Of a stretch of DNA of 64,000 nt, positions 33,626-46,528 are shown piece by piece. The notes beneath the pieces were generated by a model. That model saw nothing but the letters and a program-made list of their open reading frames with translations, did not search any database and had not been told where the DNA came from. This stretch comes from Tricholomella constricta (lineage: Eukaryota > Basidiomycota > Agaricomycetes > Agaricales > Lyophyllaceae): positions 310,001-374,000 of the forward strand of contig JAACJP010000008.1 in the NCBI GenBank assembly GCA_013368375.1. Reading direction: 5' to 3'. Numbering within the stretch: the first letter of the stretch is position 1; every line of letters begins with the position of its first letter. A program made the position numbers and the translations under genes.

Positions 33626-36456
33626 ATGGCGGACATCGCCCCAGGCAAACTCTCATCAAGGCAGGACAGTTCACGGGGACACGAATCGGAGAAGAAGAGC
33701 AAGAGACGGAGAAAACATGACGACGAGGGTAGAAAACACAAGCATAGGAAGAAGGGCGGCAAGTCTGATTCAGGCAGCCATATACAAATTGTCGACGATG
33801 ACCCCAACGACGACGACATGTGGGTCGAAAAGAACATCGACATGGACGGCGAGAAAGTGAGTTCTGTCACAGGTCTCCAGCCCTTCATCTGACATGGCCT
33901 CAGGTCCTCGCAACCGATATTCCGACTGCCGAGAGTTTAAAGTTGACTTCGACGGCTGTCGCTGAGCCCTCAGACCCCGCTCTACCCCCAACGCTGACCA
34001 CAGAGACGCCTCTCCAGCGCGATGAATGGATGTTGCTACCTGCGTCTGCTCCAACCCTCCCTGCCGAAGACCGACAACAACAGACCGACGATGTGTCAAT
34101 GACAGACGACTATGGAGAGCCAGCAGGAGGTCAACGTACTCTGGGCGGTGGTGTTGACTTCTTCTCCAGCCTCGGTACAGACATCAAAAGGAAACCTCGA
34201 CCTGATAGGCCTGACCCAGACAAGGTAAGTTTGATGATGCAATATTACATTCGATGTTTACTTTATTGCAGCCAGTCGTGAGTTCGAGGGAAATCAATAA
34301 AGACTTAAACAAAATCGATTTTGATGCACCGCCACCTCCTCCGAAACCCAATACTCCCGGTGGTCCAGGCTCACAATGGCGCATGGTGCGTTTGAAGCGA
34401 GTATATGAAGCAGCCGAGGAGGAGGGCGTTGACGTCGTGACTATGGGGGTCGAACGATTCGGGTCTCTCGAGGCATTCGAAGATGCGAAGGAAGAGAGGC
34501 GTATTCTGGACGAGCGGGAAGGTAAACGTGCAGAGCGCGGTCGAGGATCTGAGCGAAGGCAAACCAGAGATTTTGAGGGCGGCGAGAAGCGGTTCATGTT
34601 CACAGATATTGGCGGCAGCGGTGGATCCAGTCGCAGTTCGTCTTTCCGTCGTCCCGGAGGATTCAACGACAGCGCGCCATCCACGCCTTCTCCTGGCCCA
34701 GATGCCCGCCCTCCGGTTAATCGACGGCTTGACTCCCTTCGGTTACCATCTGGAACGAGATCACCTCTCGCGCAGGCGCATACGCCGATTCCTTCTGTCA
34801 TGACACCGCCGCCTGCCGCCTCAACCTCTCAACAAAAGCGAGCTTTGTCACCCTCTTCTTTGAATAAGTTGCAGGCAAAGGTTCTTCGAGCGAAGCTCAT
34901 GGGCTCTCCTGATGCAGAAAAGTTGGAGCAAGAATACGAAGCTGAATCGCGGAGGGCCAATGGGGTGGAAACCGGGGACCCGGGCGTTCGTATCAGGACA
35001 GAAGTCTTGCCGACCTTGGATGGCAGGGGTCGCCTGTATGACGTTGGCCACGGCAAAGAAGACGACGATGTTTTGCCAGGGAATCGCAGAAAGAAACCTC
35101 AGAAGGTTTGTCATTCCCAATCTTTCATTACGCTACTCTACTTATCTGTTGTTTTCAGTTCGAAACTCATGACCCAAAGACTGGCGAAATCATTCGATAC
35201 AACGCCGATGACGATACGACGACACTTGGCGAAATGCTCCGGCAGGAACGTTTCGGTGCGGGAATGGCAGACCAAAAGAACTTCGATGCCCAATTCGCGA
35301 AAGCCGTCATGTCAGACGGAAAATTCCAGGTACCTTCGGACGATTAAAGCTCTCCATTTTTCTAAAAAGACTATTTGCATTAGAACGATCTGGATTACAT
35401 CGACGATAATGCTGAGAAGCTCGGCCGGCAAAAGATGCGTTCAGACGCTATGAAGCGTCAATTCGCCATTCACGGTCAGTCTCTCAGTTCGCATTCGAGT
35501 TCCTGCTAAATGTCCCCGCGTAGATTATAAGAGGACACAGAAAGCTCTGTCAACGTGCAACTTTTGCTTTAGCGAAGACGACTCACCTCCTAAGGCCCCT
35601 GTTATCGCAATGGGGACCCGTGTTTATCTTTCTTGCACTCTCACTGAGGGACTCCTTGATGGGCATTGCCTCATCGTCCCGATTCAGCATCATCTAAGCA
35701 TGCTGGAAGGGGATGACGATGTCTGGGACGAAGTTCGGGTGTGTGGATTTCTTCGCTTCGTGCTGATTTGTCTCATGTTACCGAGGGTAGAATTTTATGA
35801 AATGCCTGATGCGCATGTTTGCAGAAGAAAACAAGGGGGTCATCTTCTACGAGACAGTAATGACTCTCAAGTGGCAAAAACACACAGTTATTGAATGTGT
35901 ACCTTTGCCATGGGATCAGTTTGAGGTCATTCCGGGTTATTTCAAGGTCCGTAATCCTTGTCGCACACTGTCACCATCGTCGACCCTTGACAGAGACCGA
36001 CACTCTTGCTGTAGGAATCTATATTAACAACTGAAGCGGAATGGTCTCAACACAAAAAGCTGATCGACTTCTCTGCGCGGCCGGGGGGGTTCAGGCGCGC
36101 AATGGTCCCCAATCTGCCATACTTTATGGTTCAATTCGACCACAAAGGTGAAAAGGGCTACGGACATGTTATCGAGGGAAGCGACTCAGCAGACGGGGAG
36201 ATGCTGGAAGAGGGCGAAAAAGGCGGCGGTGATTTTCCGAGGTAGGCATTCATTAGCATTATCGCCGCCTTCATCTCACAATTGGCGGTCGGTTAGCTAC
36301 TTCGCAGGCGAGATAATAGGCGGTGTCCTGGAACTTGAGCCAAGGCGTTGGCGAAGGCCAAAGCGACTTGACCTCAGGGCCAACAAGGACCGAGTTGTGC
36401 AGTTCAAGAAGAAATACGACAAGTTCGACTGGACCGGGATGATTGGGAGGGAGTGA
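33626..36456 (+). CDS. CWF19: CWF19-like spliceosome-associated protein
   Basis: Nine exons join in phase to 801 residues: 33626-33856, 33904-34224, 34272-35105, 35159-35329, 35384-35474, 35524-35738, 35791-35946, 36015-36241, 36297-36456. The N-terminus is Lys/Arg/Asp-rich (KSKRRRKHDDEGRKHKHRK). The middle has a conserved FETHDPKTGEIIRYNADDD box. The C-terminus holds the CwfJ C-1 domain, HIT-like (TCNFCFSEDDSPPKAPVIAM, LTEGLLDGHCLIVPIQHH with the HCLIVPIQHH nucleotide-binding-like motif, FEVIPGYFK), and the CwfJ C-2 domain (PNLPYFMVQFDHKGEKGYGH, SYFAGEIIGGVLELEPRRWR, FKKKYDKFDWT). This is the layout of fission yeast Cwf19 and human CWF19L2, linked to late spliceosomes and lariat turnover. 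It shares a 134-bp promoter with EFL1. Confidence 0.93.
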
Positions 36457-37025
36457 TCTACAGTAAATTTTTCTTCTTGTGTACCTGGTTGTTTCTCAGA
36501 CTATGGGCTCCACATGCGGGACCAGAGTGCTGTTCCTGGAATTTATCGAGATGATCTGGGCGTGTACAGTACTACAGTGTTGAGTGTTCGTCCTCGAAGG
36601 CCGATGAGCTTCCTTTATCTTTAGAAAAGCTCTAAGCCGTCCCTGGCCGTGCAAGGAGTATATCCAATGTCGGTGAGAGTGGGATTTTTTTCTTCTTCTC
36701 AGAGTAAAAGTTCTGTCAATGAATCCATGGCTTTACACAAACCCGCGCGGTGTGACCGTCTTAATATCATACACTGCGCCTTGCGATAGCCATGGCCTTC
36801 TTCCGACTTTTGCGGATCTTATCATTCCTATGGCACCAGCTTCATCGCTTCATCAGTGTTCATTGTACTTGCCCTGGCAGCCCTGCAGAGTTCTCACAGC
36901 TCGGTATATGTCCTCTCTGTTTGACCGATTACAGAAAGTCTGACTCGATCCGACTGCATCCGCTCTATGTGATGAATCTATCTTCATAATTTAAAGTGGG
37001 TCCCTATCCTATACAATATATAAAA
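36457..37025. other. Convergent 3' intergenic region
   Basis: A 569-bp interval between the stops of CWF19 (+) and the P450 (-). Short frames at 36719-36989 have no recognisable domain. AT-rich ends near 36990-37020 (ATACAATATATAAAACTAATAG) are consistent with 3'UTR or polyadenylation. Confidence 0.45.
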
Positions 37026-39176
37026 CTAATAGGTATCTGACGTGTCAATTTGGGCCAAAAGGCTCTCCGCAGCCTTGCTCCTTGGCTTGATATTGCATCG
37101 GAAAGGCTTTGGATGACTGCGAGAAACAGAGTCAACCCGTTTTCCAATCAAGAAAGTAAGTAACAGAAATGTCACCTTGCAATACCAGAAATGAAGACGA
37201 CTTCTGGAGTTATCTCTTTCCCGTCATTTCCGATGACCTTCGAGATCGTGGTCGTCGCAAGGAGTGATGCCATCGCAATCCAGAGACTCGCGTCAGCGAG
37301 ATATTTACCAGGACATACTCTGCCGATAATAAGTTGGCGTGCTATGTTTTGAAAGCAGCTTGATACACACCTGCGTCCAAACCCGAAAGTCGTTATAGGG
37401 AATGGCTCACCAAGACCTCCTTGGTCTTTCGGCAAGAACCGATCAGGATTGAATTCGAGGGGATTGCTGTACATGCTTTCATCGAGAGTCATTCCCCTGT
37501 GGCAGAGGTAGTGTGAGCTCTAATTAAAGGTCGAAGAACCCCGTGCACACATACCTGATGTTAGCGATAATAACCGACCCCTTGGGAATAAACATGTCAT
37601 TGTATATATCATCCTCTAGTGAACGATGAGGAACGCCTATGGTTTGTGTGAGCAAGAGAAGGTTGAAAAAAATACTGTATAGAAACCAGTTGGTGCGGCA
37701 TGGTTCCATCTTTTGGTTTCCTATCAGTCGAGCCGGCGTAAAATGGACAATAAAAGGCAAACCTAAGCGATTCTTGCATGAGGCACTCCATATAAGGTAA
37801 AGAATCACGATCCGTGAGCTCCGGGAGACGGCCTTGACCAATAACTCTGTCAATTTCTTCCTGCGCTTTGACTTGGCACTCCGGATGGATAACTATTGCT
37901 AAGAAAAAGATTGACATCGACGACGATGTCTGTCCCGCATCATAAATCTGCCGTGGATAGTAAACATATTGAGAAACTCACCGTATCTGCACCGCCGATG
38001 TACATGGCGCCGGCGGCTCCCAAAATATCTTCCAATTTGTTGACGCCCTTCCCACCAGGATTATTGTTGAGCATTTCTAATTGAGACGTCAAAAATGATG
38101 GTCTGGCGGTTCCCTTTTTCTGCGGGAAAGGGAAGGTAAGGTAAGGATACCGTTACTGTCAGCTACATTCGACCCAAAGACGTACAAGCTGTTCTTGAAC
38201 AGCATCATGTGGGTAGTCATGCAAGTTCCGGACTACTTTCCTGACCGAGCGTGCATAGCGAGCATAATATGTCCCAGGGAACCAAGACGGGAAGTTTTTT
38301 ACTATAGGAAGATACGAGCGTTAGCCACCTCGGGAAGGTAGCAAAACTAGGACACTTACGGAAGGGGAAGAAGTCGACTGCTGTACTCCCGGGAGGACCG
38401 GAGTTTGCTGCAGTAGCGCCCACCTCCTCCGCCATTCTGATGTAATAATCGTCATCTGAGGTGATTTGATGTCCGGAAACCAAGCGTATCACGATTGCAG
38501 TTGAAAATCTGGACAGTTTGGGACGCAGATCCTCAGATTTGAACATGATGAGAACGCGGGAACGATTACCGTGATAAAAGCCCGTCTCGAGCCTCGGGAT
38601 TGGCTATTAGATTTTGTACCAATACGCGGGCCTCCCGAGTTTGGAAGGGGTGATAGTTGACACATTCGTTCTTGTTCAGATATCCTTGTAACAGTTTTCT
38701 TTGCGTCTGAAATTGTTTGCCATAATGGAGAAAGGTGACGGTTGGATCCCATCCCATCCTTTAGTTAAAATAAGTTCAATGATTCACCTCATCAGATGAG
38801 ATTCGATACGTACAGCTCGAATATCGGGAAATCAGGCCTGTCACTGTAATTAGAGCTTCGTTTCTCGAGTAGATCGACGGCCGCTTTGACGCTATTCAAC
38901 ACAATCATGGGCTTTCCAAGTACGTGTAGATATACCACATCGCCTGGAATTCTTATCAGGTGCGCCTATATCTATGACAGACTGCTTTCACGCACCGTAT
39001 TGTTTCCCCAAGTTGTAGAAGAACATTTCCTGGTCGGATTGAGGAATCATACGTAGGTGGCCGATGATGGGATCTGCCGGGGGGCTAGGAGGCAGAGGGG
39101 GGTCTCTGCGCCGTTTGCCATTAACCCACAGCAAAAAGAGTGCAGAGAGTGCAAGAGCAAGAATAAGAAGAGACAT
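37026..39176 (-). CDS. Cytochrome P450 monooxygenase
   Basis: ER-bound heme-thiolate monooxygenase of the kind expanded in wood-decay basidiomycetes; the substrate is unknown. The N-terminal membrane anchor is MSLLILALALSALFLLWVNG, followed by basic residues and the proline hinge PPLPPSPPADPIIGHL. Helix I reads YIGGADT with SSSMSIFFLAIVIHPE after an intron; the ExxR of helix K is ESLR in CLMQESLRF; the PERF-like region is EFNPDRFLP; and the heme motif FGFGRR/VCPGKYLAD is split by an intron (37323-37371) with the Cys ligand intact. The C-terminus (SHPKAFRCNIKPRSKAAE to DTSDTY) follows a last intron. At least ten exons join without a stop, so the gene appears functional. A TATA-like TATTTAAA lies about 41-48 bp upstream of the ATG. 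Confidence 0.9.
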
Positions 39177-40820
39177 GAGGCTATCCGATGGAAAATTTTC
39201 GAGGAGTCATGAGCTCTTTAAATAGGAGGGCGATGTTATGCAACCGAATGGAGGGGTCTATGGTAAAGCGACAGGTCCCCACGGCTGTCTTCTCGGGTAT
39301 CTGCAAAGGGCTCGATTGATCAACTGGTCGGATAGAAAGGAATACGGTAGCGATCTAGTAAGCATCATCAAGACCTACGGTTTCGGAGTAGAATGAGAAG
39401 CTTCCCATGAGGTGTCCAAGTTCTTCTGAGAGACATAAGATTTTTTTCCGACATGTTCCATTGATCAAATAGACGCTTGATTTGTCCTGATCGTGAACTT
39501 GGGAGAATTCTTCGGGGCCCATATTCAGACCTTGTATACGCTGAAGACAGCACCCTACACGTACCCCATTCCACAGGTCGAAGTACACGTCGTGATCATG
39601 CCTATATCTGACTGATCGTCACGGCTCTGATAAGTATCAAGTCACCGGAGCAGGAGCTGACACTGACCGTGTAAGCACATCTAAGCGGTGCTTGTACTGC
39701 GTAACTCATCCGACAGGGTAATGCTGTAAATAATTAGTTGCAATATGATACAATCATAAACGAGAATGTTGAAGCGTTCTTGCTTCAAGTTCGGTGGTAC
39801 GGACAGAAATTTGGATGCCCGCGAGAGGCGCGGACTTGGCGCGGCATCGATTCTCGAGAAGCATAGAATAGAGTACAGTCGATTGAAGTCCCGTTCAATT
39901 GACTTCGTTACGTAATGATAAGCAACTCATGTGCACGCGGATGCAGAAAGTCACAGAACCCGCACCAAGCGAGTTAGCGACCTCGGACGGAAAAGTATGG
40001 TCGACAATTGACAACATTTTCAAAAAGCGTTTACGCTGAGCAAGTGTGTCAAGAGCCCAGAGTGTCATGTGAGAACCAAGGAGATAAACATATTCGATAT
40101 GAACATCTTCCTCACACGGCTCGGATGGATGTGGATACTCAGAGATGCAGCAAGTGGTCGATCCAATGGATACTGATAGGCTGATTGATGCCATCGTCGT
40201 TCGTATGCATGGATGGATCATGGCGCAACCTACGATGCAAGGACCTATGCAGTTGAATTTGATGACAGGTCCTGCATGCAATGCATCGACTTCGAAAACC
40301 TGGTATTTTCGTAATTCCTTTGATGCCGTTCGACAGCGTTCGACGCCCCCAGAACATCGTTGAAACCTTTGCCCAGTATCTTTTTTCGATACTTGCTGAT
40401 ACTTTGCCGGCACGACGAGCTAGCGAGGTATTTATTTACCTGAGTTGCTCATAAAACGTAGCTAGCCAACGTTGCTTTCACCTCCCCAAGGGATGAATTA
40501 AAAGGCAATACGGAAGCATATTGGCACTGCACAGTACTTACGGATATGACCTGTCGTTCCGATTGATCACGACTGAGGTGTGTTTATTATATTACCTATC
40601 TCGCACTTAGGTGTATCCAGTTCTATCTACAAGAGGTTCACATAAACAGACAGTCGTTCCTGTTGATCAGGGCTGAGTTCCGTTCACAACATCCTGGAAA
40701 TCACCGAGACAGAGGCATATCTTGCCAAAGACAGTCCTCAAAGTTCTGACCAGACAATAAACCTACGCTGTCGAGGTCATGTGTCTCATCGGTTGGAGCC
40801 TTCTGCTCTCGCCAAGAAAC
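39177..40820. other. 1.6-kb interval without a supported gene
   Basis: It holds the promoter of the P450 (near 39200) and the 3' flank of CHL1 (near 40800). Minus-strand frames at 39355-39588 and 39895-40413 have no recognised domain and no clear introns. Two imperfect copies of a roughly 23-bp string (CGTTCC..TTGATCA.G.CTGAG) occur near 40554 and 40655. I see nothing else. Confidence 0.45.
39217..39224 (-). promoter_or_regulatory. TATA-like box of P450
   Basis: TATTTAAA on the minus strand, about 41-48 bp before the ATG at 39176, matching the spacing of the other TATA-like elements in the window. Confidence 0.4.
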
Positions 40821-43800
40821 TTAGGAAGCGACTCTTCTGTTTCGGTAGAACGCTCCAAGTCCCTTGACGGTCTGCCCAAAACCTTCAGTTACGGTTAGAC
40901 CGTTGCCAATCCAGTTTGGAAGCTTGTTTCGAATGGAAGGCGAGGCATACCGGCGATCCAAGAGTATTAGGGATGCCCAATCTCCTCGATGTCGAATAGC
41001 TCGACCTGGACATGCAAAGGAGTTTAAACAAGCCATACACATGGCACAAGTCCAAGGACAAACCTATACTTTGATTGACGGCATTCATGCACATATTTTC
41101 ATAAAGCTCTGCTGAAGCATCTTTCTGGCCAGGTTTTTTCTTGGTCGGCCTTCTTTGCTCTAGTCGTTTCACGTATTGTAAACGCTCCCTGAGTTCCGGA
41201 GAGCCAAGGTTAGCGAATGGAAGTCCGATGATGACAACTGCGCGTGCAAGATCATCTGCAAAGTTTAGACCTTCGGAGAGTTTGGCTCCTATGACTGCGA
41301 ATAGAAGGGCGCCGCGAGCCTTGTCGGTAGTTGTCTGCGGATGCCCAAACCATCCATCGGTGAAAGATGTCAGGAAGTAAAGGAAGAAACTCACGGAAGC
41401 ATGAATAGCAGAAGAATATTGCTGTAATACCGTGTCAACATCTGTGGTTTCTGTGGGTTCGAAAAAAGTCTAGAGGGTGAATAAGGCGTGTTGTCGCGGG
41501 AGGAAAGGAAAAGCTTGATCTTACCTTCTTCTTAACGCCGAACTTGTCTAGCAATCCGCTTTGATGCCAAACCGCCTTGGCTGTATTGAGGAAGTTATAT
41601 GATGGAAAGAAAACTATCATTCCAGCAGGAACAATGTTAATAAAGTTCAGCAAGATTTGTCCCAGCTCAGCGATCTGGAGCAAAGTAATAAGTGTATGTG
41701 TGGTGAGAGTGCCGCAGTCAGACCATACTTACGACGGTTGAATCTCCCTGTTTACCAGCCTTATACTCCAACTCTCCACCTCGAGGTCCCTTGCTCACCA
41801 CCATCGCCTGGAGGTTCTCAGCTGGGATTATGTGCCCGCAAGAGAAACTTGTGAATTTGTCCGGAGGGAGATAAGAGAATAGCTGATCGACAACATCCGA
41901 GACCTTGAACATAATCCTCAATTAGCTTCATGGATGAAGATAATTTGTCAAGAAATTTACCGGGGACATTGTGCCGCCAGCGAGGATGATTGACCTAGCG
42001 GCGTCCACTACTTCTTTGAAGAGGGGTGACGGATTCAGAAGCTGGTATTTCAGCTCGACGTCCCCGTTCCCTGGGCTGCTCGTCAGCGAAAAGGTTACAC
42101 GACCATCTATAAGAGTTATCAGCGGAGCTGAGTCAGAAATGCAAAGACACTCACCCTCAGTGGCACCTGTTAACGAGACTAGAAAAGCTTCGACGGCGTG
42201 CAATGGGGGTATCTCTCCACGTCGTGAACGTTGCGTGCCTATCTCAGAAGAGTATGAATAAGTCAGAAAAACTCTTGAAGCCAGAATATATTTACCGCCG
42301 TTTTTTTCGGCTTCTTTATCAGAATAACCAGCGATTTTTCTCGCGACCTTGAGATTTAACTGTTAATCTAGAAATGAACCGATTTAAAGTGAATATTTAC
42401 CTTGCTCGATCTAAGGTATTTCTCGATCTCGAGGAGGTTTATACCCGACGCCTTTCTCCCCAGCCTTTCCAGTAACTCTGCGGCGGTCATCACCTCAACC
42501 TTTTCAGTTTTATTTGAAACTCCTTTTTCCTCTATTGCAGACTTGCCGATCCGACCCTCCTTCCATTCCAGTACATATTTCTTTAGCGCATCAAGAAACA
42601 CTACCAGACGCTTCAAATGAAGTAGGTTGGCCGGGCTGAGGCGATTTCTAAACTTGGATACGTAGAGGCAAACTTGCATGAAGGAGGTCGCGAGAGTCGC
42701 GTAGGGGAGGCGCGTGGTGGAGAGGGAGAGGAGAGTGGGTATCAAATCTGAAAAAGGCGTCGTGAATATAACGTCACAGCGGAACAGCCGCGAGCAACAA
42801 ACGAACTATGTGCTTCGTCAATGATGACAATTTGGTCAGTCAGATCGATTCCAAGGGCTTCTCGGGCAGTTTTCTGAAGCAGCAGATTGTACGGCAATGT
42901 TATGAGCTTAAAACAGGACGTATCAGAATCAACGATAAGGGGCGAATGATAAATATATCACCTCTGCCTGAGGGATAGCGCGCCGTGCACCAAAATATGG
43001 GCATGTTTGCGCCCTCCTACCCGCCGCTGCAAGGTCTTCAATATCTTTCGGAGTCGCCTAAGATCAATTAAGAGGTGAAAATTGTGTCACGCACGACAAG
43101 AAATCTCACAAGAATCTGATCCCGAAAGTCGAGCATTTTTCCCTCATCCCTTACTAGTGGCAAATGCGGACATCGTTTATCGCCCTTCTCTGCAATGGCG
43201 AATGAGATTTGGTCAACAACGTCTGGGGATTCAACACACCACCGAGGAGTTCACGACACCCTTCATCCAGATCTCGAGACTTCGCTCGCAGCTCGTCATT
43301 AATACAAAGCTGCTTACGTGAACCCAGTGCTACCGTCCGCGTGCATGGCGTTATCTCTGCACCAGTGTCCAGGTCTTCTATTGGTCTTTTCTTCCCCGGC
43401 GGGATTGATTCATTAGTAGAAGGGTGATGTGAGAAAACTCGAAGGCTAAGTTTCAGCCTCAGCAGTTCAGGAAGGATTTGAGTGAGCTGCGAATGCGTTC
43501 GGGAGGCGTAGTAAATCTTTGTGCAGGTTGGTTCTTCCTCTCCGTCGCCGAGGCCGGATCTTGATGCACTCTCAACCCTAGTAGTGTGTCAATTACATAG
43601 CTGGATGTGAGAGGAACCTGCGAACAGACCTGGCCATGAGCGCACGAAGCGCAGGTGAGATGTACATCTCTTCATTGTCCCTGGGTGACTCGCTCTCAGG
43701 AAGGAATTGGTCGTCCTCTTCGTCGTTCGGTTGTTTCGTCGCTGGGACATCCTTTCTCTGGCAAGGAGATTGTAAATCTACACCACCCAACAAAACATGA

Positions 43801-44317
43801 ACAATTCTCACCATTTTTTTGGTCACCCTTCCTTTCGCCATCTTTTTCATTAGGTCTTCCCGCTTCCTTGCCTCGGCCAACCGCGCCTCGTATTCCCTTT
43901 CATCCGCCTCCAGCTCTCTCCTAACACGCTCTCTCGTTTGTTCAATTACCCAGTCCTTGGCTTTGTACAGATGTAGAGTACACGCGATCAATCAAGCAAT
44001 ACACGTACCATCCGCGCCATCGCCCGCGACAGCATGCAGTTTGCCTTTCTTCGCGCGGTCCTTCTCGTCCCTTAACCACGTCAGACTTGCACACAAGAGA
44101 CTCAATGTTTTTCCCTACGCCCCCTATGAGCATTCATCCAGAATGCCGGATTGATAGTGGGGCTTACTGTGCCTGTTGGGCTTTCAACTATCGTGACCTT
44201 CTTTTGCTCGATGGTTGTATAAATATGCCGCATGAGTTCCACTTGGATCTCGTAGGGTGGGTTGTATGGGAACGCAGGAAAATCTGTAGGTGTCGGAAGG
44301 TCCAGGTTGAGGGACAT
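40821..44317 (-). CDS. CHL1: Fe-S DNA helicase CHL1/DDX11
   Basis: Superfamily 2 (XPD/FANCJ-like) 5'-3' DNA helicase needed for sister-chromatid cohesion and replication-fork processing, nuclear. The start MSLNLDLPTPTDFPAFPYNP at 44317 leads to the Q-like motif YEIQVELMRHIYTTIEQ and Walker A SPTGTGKTLSLL, which is split by an intron. An insert (ELEADEREYEARLAEARKRE, coiled) follows, then KIYYASRTHSQLTQ (motif Ia). Four cysteines can form the Fe-S cluster: RKQLCIND, EGCRELL, KRCPHLP and QTCPYFG. Motif II is QIVIIDEAHN, and the C-terminal helicase part includes GAKLSEGLNFADDLARAV (motif V) and RAIRHRGDWASLILLDRRY (motif VI). The many small exons follow domain order; not every join was counted. 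The end ...KGLGAFYRNRRVAS is at 40821. Same strand as the CoA-transferase upstream, 305 bp apart. Confidence 0.92.
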
Positions 44318-44622
44318 AACGGGCCCTTTTTTTTTAACTTTGAAAGTAATAATGAACAACGGGAAAGCGACCGGGAGACGTGACTGCCTCGACGCGTTAT
44401 TGCGCTCACATGATCGTGACGCTAAACCGTGACGTGGATTCAGCGACTTGCTCTAGGTAATCTGAGGTATCGACTACCCCACAAGTAACCAAGATCAATG
44501 AGGTGCATTGTTTGAATTTCATTGAAAAGGACTTGATAGTTATGAAGGAAATCGACATGATACAATATTATTCCAATTGCCCGAGAATCCGAGGCAAGTT
44601 CTAAACGCCGGGATTCATGAAC
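44318..44622. other. Intergenic interval CHL1 / CoA-transferase
   Basis: A 305-bp interval between the CHL1 start and the stop of the upstream same-strand CoA-transferase. It must hold the CHL1 promoter and the CoA-transferase 3'UTR. It contains TGACGT/ACGTCA-like pieces (near 44360 and 44420). No gene is visible. Confidence 0.4.
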
Positions 44623-46528
44623 TCAAATGATTGATCGCTTCCTCAACGATTCTATGCTCTCTGACGAGTATCCCAGCTCTTCCAGGACCTATTCGACCTC
44701 TCTGGGTCAGTACATCAAAGTCAGATCCAGCTTACATACCTCCGTGGTATGCTCCGACAACCAAGGGGGCGGCCGGCGAACAGCCATCTTTTTTCCGTTA
44801 TATGACACCGCCGGCGCGACCAATTTAATCTTCCCTGACCGAGGATGCTGCATCGCATTACGTTGTGGTAAATAAATGATATACCCTTCCGCCGAGGAAG
44901 GACTTACCTCAACCTCGACGATCACTTCCCGTGCGACAGCCTATTTAATTTAAAGAAATCAGATAATAAGTCCGAGACAGCGATACGAGATGAGCGCCTA
45001 CCTGGGGATGATCGAAGGTCTGCTTTATGTTGTTGATCGGTCCAAAGGGGACGCTGGGAGGAGACTCATCAGGTCAACGCCGCGTTCTACAAATGGATAA
45101 AAATCCAAGCAAAATTGAATATCCCTTACCCCAATCCCGTGAACCGCTGGAGCCAGTGCTCTCGGTCTTGTTTAAGCAGCGTGTCCGATATGATTTGAAT
45201 TAGCGCCTCCCTGTTCGCAACGCGCGCGTCATTCGTGGCGAATCTAGGGTCCGTCGCGAGCGCTGGATTCTCTAGGATCTCCCCGGCGAGGAGCTTGAAC
45301 TGATCGACAGCCAAAGGCGGTAAGTCGCGTTCCTCGAAGATATACGGAGATCATAGGCACCTGTTTGTTGTTCCCCGCCCCAATCATCAAATACCCATCT
45401 TTACAAGGGAAGACTTGATATGGCACGATGGATGGGTGCGCTGTCCCATGGCGTGAGGCTTCTTTGCCGGCGATTAGATAATTCGACGCAATGTTCGCGA
45501 GACCTGCAATCTGCATTCATTCCCAGTCATCATTAGACAATGATCTAAAGGGCTCCTGGAAATGTGTACTTGAGTCTCAAACAGGTTGCAATCAATCCAG
45601 ACGCCCTTTCCAGTTTGTTGGCGGGACAGCAATGCTGCCATGATGGCGCCATGTGCGTAAAGCCCAGTTGCAATGTCCGTGGCAGCAACTCCAACTTTCG
45701 AGGGTGGTCTATCGGACTCGCCTGTTCTATAGAGGAGCACGTCCAAAGGTGGTGTAAGAATACTTATCTGAACTGGACTGGCCGAGGATCACCCACATGT
45801 GCATCAGCCCTGCCTCGGCCTCTACTATCACGTCGTAGCCCGCAGCCTTCCTGTAAGGCCCCGTTTGGCCGTAACCTACACATAGGCCCATAAACACGCG
45901 TAATTATTGGTCAGAGGGCCACTCGTACCCGTGATTGACGCATAGATAAGCCTCGGGTTAAGTTTCTTGCAGTCCTCGTATCCAAGCCCCATAGTTGCGA
46001 GTTTCCCCGAGATGAAATTTTCGACAAGGATATCCGACTGCTTGACGAGTTTATGGAGTATCTCAAGTCCTTCGGGAGCCTTGAAGTCCACCGTCATTGA
46101 ACGCTTATTCCGATTCACTGCGAGAAAGTATGCCGACTCTGGTGGTAGGTGACTGGATGGTCCTGGAGCCGTCAAAAGCGTTGGCGCGGATGGTGGACTC
46201 CACGACCCTACGGTGCACCTTTAGAAGCGGTACTGTATCAAGTTCTCATAGGGTGGTACGCACTGGTATCGTCCCCTCTGGTGACCTCTTCTACCTTGAT
46301 GACATCTGCACCGAGGTCTGCCAGGAGCATTGTCGCCGTAGGCCCCGCAAGGACACGAGTGAGATCCAAGATCTTAACACCTTGGAGAGGTGGTGGCATT
46401 CCACTGCTTGCCTCACTGCCTGATTGTGCACTGTTGGTTTGGAAGCAACGTCGGACGGTAAGTGGTCCACGGTGAAGGCCACAGCTAGTGCGCAGAAACA
46501 AAGGGTTCCATATCGCTATTCGAGACAT
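44623..46528 (-). CDS. Mitochondrial class III CoA-transferase (SUGCT/CaiB-BaiF type)
   Basis: Transfers CoA between succinyl-CoA and a dicarboxylate such as glutarate (human SUGCT); itaconate is another known acceptor in the family. The N-terminus ([20 protein letters not shown], then [12 protein letters not shown]) is basic and lacks acids, a likely mitochondrial presequence. The core has [100 protein letters not shown] with the Asp equivalent to the catalytic Asp of formyl-CoA transferases, [14 protein letters not shown], and [20 protein letters not shown]. The last exon ([19 protein letters not shown], stop at 44623) follows an in-phase splice after HTTE. Several introns of 50-60 bp lie between these blocks. 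The ATG overlaps the predicted end of the next gene upstream by 13 bp. Confidence 0.85.

Noticed and set aside
39895..40413. 172-residue minus-strand ORF as a gene
   Set aside because: No domain, no introns, no codon or motif sign of selection, and an opposing + ORF covers it.
40554..40677. Two similar 23-bp strings as a direct-repeat element
   Set aside because: Only about 18 of 23 positions agree and no further copies were found; chance is likely.
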